A model generated the notes under the pieces. That model searched no databases, was not told where the DNA came from, and worked only from the letters and a program-made list of their open reading frames with translations. The position numbers were made by a program, and so were the translations under genes. A stretch of DNA of 64,000 bases from Armatimonadota bacterium. GTDB taxonomy: Bacteria; Sysuimicrobiota; Sysuimicrobiia; Sysuimicrobiales; Humicultoraceae. Shown piece after piece: positions 58,767 through 64,000 of the stretch. Each line of letters starts with the position of its first letter. The first letter of the stretch is position 1. The stretch lies in the NCBI GenBank assembly GCA_016869025.1, contig VGFA01000008.1:26117-90116 (forward strand), in the 5' to 3' direction.

Positions 58767-60313
58767 GGTGCGACGTGCGGAATGGTGTGATCGCCCTGCT
58801 CGCCGCGGTCTTGATCTCCGCTGGGACCGCCGGGGCTCAACCCGTCCCGGTGACCCTGGAGGCCGATAGCATCGTCTATGACTCGGCCGGCCAGGTCGTG
58901 ACGGCGCAGGGCAACGTCCGCATGACCCTCCGGCGGTACCGTTTGTTCGCCGATGCTGCCCGGTACGATCTCCGGACGCAGATCGTCGTGGCCACAGGGA
59001 ACGTGCGCATGGTTGACGCCCGGGGCCACGAACTGCGAGGTCGCGCGCTCACCTACAATGCCCGCACCGAGGAGGGCCGGTTCGAGCCCGTAGAGGGAAT
59101 CGTGGATCGGGACCGCCGGCTCTACGTGCGCGGCGACCGCCTGGATTTCACGCAGGACCGCTTCGTTTGCTTCGAGGGGTTCGTGACCAACTGCGACCCC
59201 AAGCGGCCCGTCTACCACATCACCGCGCGACGCATCGAGTTGATCCCGGACCGGGAGATCGTGGCGTACCACGCCACGGTATACCTGCGCAACCGCCGGC
59301 TGATGACCTTCCCACGCTACATCCTGTCGCTGCGGCCCGGGGTCGAGGGGACTATTCTCCCAGGCCTGGGCTACAACAGCATAGATGGCTTCTGGGCAGA
59401 CTACAGGATCCCGGTGGGGATGGGGTCAGGCCGCGGCCGTCTGTACATCAAGTACGGCACGATCACAGGGATTGCGCCGCTGCTCACCCAGGCGTGGGAG
59501 GAGCGGGCCTATACCGCGACCCTTCGGCTCGGCCGGGCGCAACTGGTTGACGACCGAGCGGCCTTCAACGGACTGCGCTACGACGTGGCTGAGATCGGCG
59601 CGGCGATGAATCCTGTCCGGATTGGATCGGGGCCGTTCTCATGGTCTCTCTCCGGCACGGCCGGATGGTACAGCGAGCTGACCTCGGGTTTGGCCACATC
59701 GCGGCTCGACGGCGAGCTTGCAGTGGAAACGGAGCGTCTCCGCATTGCTCCCGGGCTGACCTTCGCCGCCCGCGGCGCCGCGCGCGTCTCGGCATACGGG
59801 ACGGGTGCGACGCGAACGGTTACGACATTCGGGGCTGCGCTGATCCAGCGGCTGGATCGCCACACCACGGTTTCGCTTCGGTACCTCTACGTCGCGGTGC
59901 AGGGGAGCACGCCGCTTGCCATTGACGTAGTGGATCCGGCCAGCACGGTCAGCCTGGGTCTTACGCGCACCGTGCCGGACCGCTTCCGGATCTCGGCCGG
60001 GGCCGCGCACAACACCGTGGTTCCCGAAACGAAGCTGACCGGATCATTCATGGTCATTGCATCCCCATCCCTGGAGGTCGGCGCTTCCGCGTCCTACAAC
60101 CTTCGCCTGTCGGCCTTTGACGACATTGACTACACGGTGCGCTTCATACAGGACTGCATAGATATGGTGGTGCGCTACCGCCAGATCCGCAACGAGATCT
60201 CGATAGAGTTTGGGTTCGTGGGCATCACAGAGCGACGGGGCATGGTTCCGCGTACGACCCGGCCAGGCCCGGAGTTGCCGGATGACGCGCCGCCACGTCC
60301 TGGGGAGTTCTAG
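58763..60313 (+). CDS. LptD/OstA-like outer-membrane LPS-assembly protein
   Basis: A 516-aa protein. A signal peptide ('GVIALLAAVLISAGTAGA') is followed by OstA-type repeats ('SAGQVVTAQGNVRMTLRRYR', 'TQIVVATGNVRMVDARGHEL'), then the LptD-like 'FVTNCDPKRPVYHITARRIE' with two cysteines (about residues 136 and 144). The remainder consists of alternating beta-strands ('TATLRLGRAQLVDDRAAFNG', 'HTTVSLRYLYVAVQGST') as in a barrel. It is shorter than E. coli LptD (about 780 aa), as are many non-proteobacterial versions. It places LPS-like lipid at the cell surface. The ATG overlaps the upstream stop. Confidence 0.8.
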   Translation: MRCDVRNGVIALLAAVLISAGTAGAQPVPVTLEADSIVYDSAGQVVTAQGNVRMTLRRYRLFADAARYDLRTQIVVATGNVRMVDARGHELRGRALTYNARTEEGRFEPVEGIVDRDRRLYVRGDRLDFTQDRFVCFEGFVTNCDPKRPVYHITARRIELIPDREIVAYHATVYLRNRRLMTFPRYILSLRPGVEGTILPGLGYNSIDGFWADYRIPVGMGSGRGRLYIKYGTITGIAPLLTQAWEERAYTATLRLGRAQLVDDRAAFNGLRYDVAEIGAAMNPVRIGSGPFSWSLSGTAGWYSELTSGLATSRLDGELAVETERLRIAPGLTFAARGAARVSAYGTGATRTVTTFGAALIQRLDRHTTVSLRYLYVAVQGSTPLAIDVVDPASTVSLGLTRTVPDRFRISAGAAHNTVVPETKLTGSFMVIASPSLEVGASASYNLRLSAFDDIDYTVRFIQDCIDMVVRYRQIRNEISIEFGFVGITERRGMVPRTTRPGPELPDDAPPRPGEF

Positions 60314-60316
60314 CCC

Positions 60317-61693
60317 ATGGCCTCCGGTATCAACCCCGAGATCTTCCGCGAGTACGACATCCGCGGCCTGGTCGGCACCGACCTGACCCCGGAGATCGCC
60401 GCGCGTATCGCCCGTGCGTACGTGGCAGACCGCGATCTGTCCGGAAGCCCGGTGGTGCTGGGAGCGGACAACCGCACGCACTCGCCCGCGCTGTCGGCGG
60501 GTGTGGCCGAGGGCCTCACCGCCTCGGGGTGCGATGTTGCCGGGATCGGGACGGTCATCACTCCCACCTTCTACTTCGCGCGCGTCCACTGGGCGATCGA
60601 GGGCGGGGTCATGGTGACCGCCAGCCACAACCCATCCGAGTTCAACGGCTTCAAGCTGGCCGGCGGGTTCGGGACGCTGCATGGAGACCAGATACAGGCG
60701 GTCCGGAGGCGGGCGGAGGCCGGGCCGTTCGCGGACGGAGTGGGCCGTATCGAGTCCCGCGAGATTGTCCCGGCATACATGGAGATGTTGCGTGAGAAGA
60801 TCCGGCTGGGCTCCCGGCGCCTGCGCGTGGCGCTCGACTGCGGAAACGGAACGGCCAGCCTGATCGCACCCCAGGTGCTCGCAGCGTGGGGCGTAGAGGT
60901 CGTGCCGATCTATTGTGACTCCGACCCGACCTTCCCCAATCACCACCCTGATCCCGTGGACCCGCACAACCTGACCGACCTGATCGCCCTTGTGCGCCGC
61001 GAGCGGTGCGATCTGGGGATCGGGGTAGACGGCGACGGTGACCGGATAGGTGTCGTGGACGACCAGGGCGAGATTCTCTGGGGCGACCTCCTGATGGTTC
61101 TCTACTGGCGCGAGATCCTGCCGCGCCACCCCGGCGCCGATGTGATCGTCGAGGTGAAGTGCTCGCAGGTTCTGGCAGACGAGGTGACCCGCCTGGGCGG
61201 CAGGCCGTTCTTCTACCGCACCGGCCACTCGCTCATCAAGGCCAAGATGCGCGAGATCGGCGCGGTCTTCACCGGCGAGATGTCGGGGCACATGTTCTTC
61301 GCGGACGAGTACTACGGCTTTGACGACGCCCTGTACGCCGCCGGGCGGCTGCTGCGGATCCTCTCCCACGCCGATGCGCCGCTGTCGGCGCTGATGGCCG
61401 ACGTGCCGCGCTACCCCGTAACGCCGGAGGTGCGTGTGGCGTGCCCCGACGCGCGCAAGTTCGATGTCGTGGCGCGTGTGGCCGAGGCGTTCAAGCGCGG
61501 GCACCAGGTCATTGACGTGGACGGCGCGCGCGTGGTGTTCGATGACGGATGGGGACTCGTGCGGGCCAGCAACACCCAACCGGTACTGGTGTTGAGGGCG
61601 GAGGCGGCGACCCCTGCCGGCCTGGAGCGGATCAAGCAGGCGATTGGGGACGCGCTGGCGCGCTTCCCCGAAGTGGGACCGCCGGCGTGGTGA
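60317..61693 (+). CDS. manB: Phosphomannomutase/phosphoglucomutase
   Basis: A 458-aa enzyme of the alpha-D-phosphohexomutase family interconverting sugar 6- and 1-phosphates, the entry to GDP-mannose or UDP-glucose for glycans. The active-site phosphoserine loop is 'GVMVTASHNPSEFNGFKLAG', the metal loop 'GIGVDGDGDRIGVVDD', the sugar-binding loop 'GEMSGHMFF' and the phosphate loop 'RASNTQPVL'. It is coupled to the LptD-like gene by a three-base gap. Its stop overlaps the antitoxin GTG. Confidence 0.93.
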   Translation: MASGINPEIFREYDIRGLVGTDLTPEIAARIARAYVADRDLSGSPVVLGADNRTHSPALSAGVAEGLTASGCDVAGIGTVITPTFYFARVHWAIEGGVMVTASHNPSEFNGFKLAGGFGTLHGDQIQAVRRRAEAGPFADGVGRIESREIVPAYMEMLREKIRLGSRRLRVALDCGNGTASLIAPQVLAAWGVEVVPIYCDSDPTFPNHHPDPVDPHNLTDLIALVRRERCDLGIGVDGDGDRIGVVDDQGEILWGDLLMVLYWREILPRHPGADVIVEVKCSQVLADEVTRLGGRPFFYRTGHSLIKAKMREIGAVFTGEMSGHMFFADEYYGFDDALYAAGRLLRILSHADAPLSALMADVPRYPVTPEVRVACPDARKFDVVARVAEAFKRGHQVIDVDGARVVFDDGWGLVRASNTQPVLVLRAEAATPAGLERIKQAIGDALARFPEVGPPAW

Positions 61694-61881
61694 GGCCGCG
61701 ATGGGGGCGAGATGACCCCCAAGCCGTGCTCCTGCTGATGGCCACCGCCGAGGAGATGGCCGATCCAGGAGCGTTGCGGGCGCTGCGGGAGGCGCAGGCC
61801 GACGGCCTGGCCGGGCGGATATACTCGTACGAAGACGTCTTTGGCCGTCCACCTCGACGGGGGACCCGGAAGAGGCGTTGA
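61690..61881 (+). CDS. Antitoxin-like small protein (RelB/Phd-type), 63 aa
   Basis: A short ORF starting at a GTG that overlaps the manB stop. The end, 'ALREAQADGLAGRIYSYEDV' followed by 'FGR', is the pattern of RelB- or Phd-like antitoxins ('...dla.Gr.ys.eevfg'). It is basic at the C-terminus ('PPRRGTRKRR'). A broken RelE-like ORF begins one base into its stop (TGATG). It is probably a relic pair; whether it is still expressed as part of the operon is unknown. Confidence 0.6.
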   Translation: MRPRWGRDDPQAVLLLMATAEEMADPGALRALREAQADGLAGRIYSYEDVFGRPPRRGTRKRR

Positions 61882-61997
61882 TGGCTGATATTCGCTTCAC
61901 CCGACGGGCCCTACGGGATATTGGCTTCAGAATCGCGGGGCTCGGTAGCGTTGAGATCCAATACGTCCGGCACCGTCGAGAGGCCTATCGCAAGTGA
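61881..61997 (+). pseudogene. RelE/ParE-like toxin remnant with internal deletion, 38 aa
   Basis: The ORF MADIRFTRRALRDIGF (first 16 residues) matches the start of RelE/ParE toxins ('y.v.ft..Alrdl..'), and its end 'VRHRREAYRK' matches the usual C-terminus. The central 45-50 residues that carry the core strands and catalytic residues are missing. It is therefore a remnant of the toxin of the adjacent antitoxin. The stop overlaps the GTG of the next gene. Confidence 0.6.
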
Positions 61998-63295
61998 CCT
62001 TTCTCTCCGCATGGTGCGGCCGATACCGGCGCCTGCTCGCTGCCGCGGGCCTCATGCACCTCTCGGCGGTGGTCGTCACTTCCGTCGTGAGGTTGCTGCC
62101 CGCCCAAGGAGTGGTGCTCCTCACCCTCTCGGGGTTACCGCTCTACTTCGCGTGGGCTCTGGCGGACTACCGCGGTTTCCTGCTGGCCACCTTCGCCACA
62201 ATCGCCGTGGTTCAGGTGGAACCGGCGCCGTTCGACATGCTGGTGCCGGTGGCACTGGCCGCCGGAGTGGCCGGGAGGCATTTTCACGTTCGCTTTGACG
62301 CGCGCTTCTGGACCCTGGCGGCATTCATCGGCCTCTCTGTGGTATCGGTGGCGCAGGCCGGTGATCTCGCCACTGCCGCCCGGTACGTGGCGATAACCGG
62401 ATACCTGGCTTTGCTCTATCTCGCGGTTGCCGGGTTGCTACGACAGGATGCGCGTCAGGCAGTCATCGCCGGCATCGTCGTCGCAGCGCTGGCAACGGCC
62501 GCGCTGACGCTTGTGGCGTTCTATGACGTGCCAGGGCTGGAGCACCTGCTCTACCACCGGGGCCCTCGCTGGCAGGGTACCTTCAAGGACCCGAACGTCT
62601 TTGGCGGATTCCTCGTCCTGCCTCTGGCATTGTCGTTGGATCTGGTGATGGCAGGAGGCCGGGCCGGGTGGGCTCTCGCCACGGCCGTCCTACTGCTTGG
62701 CCTTGTTATGAGCCTGTCGCGGGGAGCCGTCATGGCAGGAGCCGTCACGCTGGCGATCATGGCCGTCCTCGCGCTGCGGCGGCGCGAGTACGCGCAGTTG
62801 CGGCGCGGCGCCTTCGCCCTTGCCCTAGGCCTGGCGGTGGTTGTGGGGTTTGTCCTCTCGCACGATCTAGGTCCTGTCTTCGTGGGGCGTGTCGGGCTGG
62901 AGGATTACGACAGAGTCAGGTTTGAAGTGCAGGAGCGAGCCCTCGCTGGCCCCGGCAGTTCGTCCTGGGCGCTGGGCATGGGCCCGGGCCAGTTCGAGGT
63001 CGTGCACGCATACGCGACCCACAGTCTCTACCTTAGGGTATTGGCCGAGAACGGGCTGCTCGCGTTTGTGCCCTTCGCCGGCTTCCTGCTCCTGCACCTC
63101 GTCCCCTTGAGGCGGCAACAGACCATCATCAGGGCCGGGCTAAGTGGGGGTACGGTGCTGGCCGTGCTCGCCGGGCAACTGCTGAATGGGTTCGTGATAG
63201 ACACGCTGCACTGGCGGCATCTGTGGTGCGTGTTCGCGGTGGCCTGCTGGTACGCGCAGGGCGAGGGCCCGGCGTATCCCGCAGCGCCGACATGA
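61994..63295 (+). CDS. O-antigen ligase/polymerase-like membrane protein
   Basis: A 433-aa polytopic protein. 'RGPRWQGTFKDPNVFGGFLV' and 'LVMSLSRGAVMAGAVTLAIM' are typical of the Wzy/WaaL family. 'WALGMGPGQFEVVHAYATHS' with 'LYLRVLAENGLLAFVPFAGF' carries the periplasmic His/Ser loop. It is the fourth member of this family in 17 kb and is more divergent than the tandem pair. The GTG overlaps the toxin remnant stop; GAGAGG lies about ten bases upstream. Confidence 0.82.
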   Translation: MTFLSAWCGRYRRLLAAAGLMHLSAVVVTSVVRLLPAQGVVLLTLSGLPLYFAWALADYRGFLLATFATIAVVQVEPAPFDMLVPVALAAGVAGRHFHVRFDARFWTLAAFIGLSVVSVAQAGDLATAARYVAITGYLALLYLAVAGLLRQDARQAVIAGIVVAALATAALTLVAFYDVPGLEHLLYHRGPRWQGTFKDPNVFGGFLVLPLALSLDLVMAGGRAGWALATAVLLLGLVMSLSRGAVMAGAVTLAIMAVLALRRREYAQLRRGAFALALGLAVVVGFVLSHDLGPVFVGRVGLEDYDRVRFEVQERALAGPGSSSWALGMGPGQFEVVHAYATHSLYLRVLAENGLLAFVPFAGFLLLHLVPLRRQQTIIRAGLSGGTVLAVLAGQLLNGFVIDTLHWRHLWCVFAVACWYAQGEGPAYPAAPT

Positions 63296-63305
63296 GGAGA
63301 TGGGC

Positions 63306-64000
63306 TTGGCCGGAGTGACCGCGGTCATCACCGCCCACAACGAGGAGGGCCTGATCCGCGAGGCAATAGCCAGCGCCCTCGCGCAGACACACGCCGAGTG
63401 CGAGGTCCTGGTCGTGGACGATGGCTCGACAGACAGGACGGCGGAGGTCGCCGAGGGGGTCGGCGACTCACGCATCAGGGTCTTTCGGGAAGCCCACGCC
63501 GGCCGGTCCGCGGCGCTGAACAAGGGGATCGCCATGGCGACGCACGAGTTCATCGCCATCCTGGACGCGGACGATCTGTGCCTTCCCGACCGATGCGGCC
63601 GCCAGGTGGCGTTCCTCGATGCTCATCCCAAGGTTGCGGTCGTCGGGTCGAGCGCGTATCTGCGGGACCGGCAGGGGCGCGAGCGGCTGCTCCGGGTTCC
63701 AACATCGGACAGGGCGATCCGCCGGGCCATGGCCTGGGGTAATCCGTTTGTTCACAGTTCGGCGATGATGCGCCGGTCTGCGCTGCAGGCATGCGGAGGG
63801 TACGCGGACACCCGGTTTGAGGACTACCATCTCATGGTCCGGATTGCCGCTGCCCACCCTGTTGCGAACCTGGCTGAGCCACTGGTGGTACGGCGGCTGG
63901 GGCCGGGAAGCCATGGGCGGTCCGGCCCCCGTAGCCACAGACTGCGCACGAAGCTGGAGTTCCAGCGCCTCGCAGTCCAGTGGCTGGATCTTCCCGCGAC
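63306..64000 (+). CDS. Family 2 glycosyltransferase, 3' truncated by window edge
   Basis: An open frame to the end of the window, at least 231 codons. It begins 'VTAVITAHNEEGLIREAIAS' and has 'VLVVDDGSTDRTAEVAEG', 'HEFIAILDADDLCLPDRC' (DxD) and 'CGGYADTRFEDYHLMVRIAA' (the ED catalytic region), all GT-A family 2. The TTG at 63306 has GAGGAG six bases upstream; an ATG at 63300 sits directly on that site. It is the next step of the plus-strand polysaccharide operon. Confidence 0.85.
   Translation, partial: MAGVTAVITAHNEEGLIREAIASALAQTHAECEVLVVDDGSTDRTAEVAEGVGDSRIRVFREAHAGRSAALNKGIAMATHEFIAILDADDLCLPDRCGRQVAFLDAHPKVAVVGSSAYLRDRQGRERLLRVPTSDRAIRRAMAWGNPFVHSSAMMRRSALQACGGYADTRFEDYHLMVRIAAAHPVANLAEPLVVRRLGPGSHGRSGPRSHRLRTKLEFQRLAVQWLDLPA

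Noticed and set aside
60044..61900. A 618-codon open frame on the minus strand, opposite manB
   Set aside because: It runs antisense to a well-supported phosphomannomutase, has repetitive His/Arg/Val composition and no family motif. Long antisense frames are expected in high-GC DNA.
61690..61997. An intact, functional relBE system
   Set aside because: The toxin ORF is only 38 codons and lacks the central part that carries the fold and catalytic residues.
1..64000. tRNA, rRNA, CRISPR arrays, IS elements or prophage
   Set aside because: I looked through the intergenic gaps (all under about 220 bases) and saw no cloverleaf-like, repeat-spacer or transposase signals. Small structured RNAs could still be missed without a covariance-model search.

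Overview
This is a gene-dense stretch of high-GC bacterial chromosome, about two-thirds G+C by eye. There are many GTG and TTG starts, ATGA/GTGA/TTGA stop-start overlaps and short intergenic gaps. No rRNA, tRNA, CRISPR array, IS element or prophage was recognised, and no gene-free stretch exceeds 300 bases (the longest is about 220). Nothing here fixes the taxonomy. LptD-like, OstA/LptA-like, LpxB-like and O-antigen-ligase-like genes point to a cell with an outer membrane. Acetyl-CoA synthetase, acyl-CoA dehydrogenase, pyruvate-dehydrogenase-type and Nuo genes point to an organotroph with a respiratory chain. An uncultured high-GC diderm lineage (for example near CSP1-3/Armatimonadota, or a Rokubacteria/NC10-like group) is plausible, but this is a guess.

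Layout. 1-1537: a 5'-truncated protein with copper-amine-oxidase-N-like repeats, an unknown 177-aa protein, and an XRE-TPR regulator with an inverted repeat in its leader. 1700-4710: threonine synthase, aspartokinase and a sigma factor that lacks its promoter-recognition helix. 4707-9770: acetyl-CoA synthetase, an amidase and an L-lactate permease. 9928-14338: a nucleotidyltransferase-like protein, a NifU-N domain protein and an E2-E1beta-E1alpha 2-oxoacid dehydrogenase operon on the minus strand. 14410-21105: an adenosine-deaminase-like enzyme, then sufC-sufB-sufD-Rieske-sufS-sufU. 21102-22928: a two-gene transketolase on the minus strand. 23148-33316: nuoB-nuoD-nuoI-nuoC, a Tat-exported molybdopterin oxidoreductase, dihydrolipoamide dehydrogenase, lipoyl synthase, MoeB-rhodanese, two alcohol dehydrogenases, a cupin and an Nfu protein that ends at a clear terminator.

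33395-46540: rtcB interrupted by a 448-residue intein, acyl-CoA dehydrogenase, a SRPBCC protein with a poly-Arg tail, Mrp, a TPR protein, an OstA-like protein, class I aldolase, quinone-oxidoreductase-like enzyme, a fused MoaD-MoaE (minus strand), and an M48 protease-PHP-Nudix-methyltransferase run. 46700-64000: an envelope-polysaccharide region. One eight-gene minus-strand operon (57192 to 47905) carries two LpxB-like proteins, an MsbA-like ABC exporter, three family-2 glycosyltransferases and two O-antigen-ligase-like proteins. It faces a divergent plus-strand operon with an ArnT-like glycosyltransferase, an LptD-like protein, a phosphomannomutase, a decayed toxin-antitoxin pair, another ligase and another glycosyltransferase cut by the window edge.

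How the genes fit together. The Fe-S machinery (suf operon, Mrp, NifU-N protein, Nfu) would supply the Nuo subunits and lipoyl synthase. Lipoyl synthase and dihydrolipoamide dehydrogenase would complete the E1-E2 complex encoded elsewhere in the window. MoeB-rhodanese and MoaD-MoaE would make molybdopterin for the Tat-exported molybdoenzyme. The most unusual items are the intein at the RtcB metal-site cysteine, the MoaD-MoaE fusion with an internal Gly-Gly, the four-subunit Nuo cluster without membrane subunits, the truncated sigma factor, the relBE remnant embedded in a polysaccharide operon, and the repeat-bearing divergent promoter region that appears to control the lipopolysaccharide-type genes.
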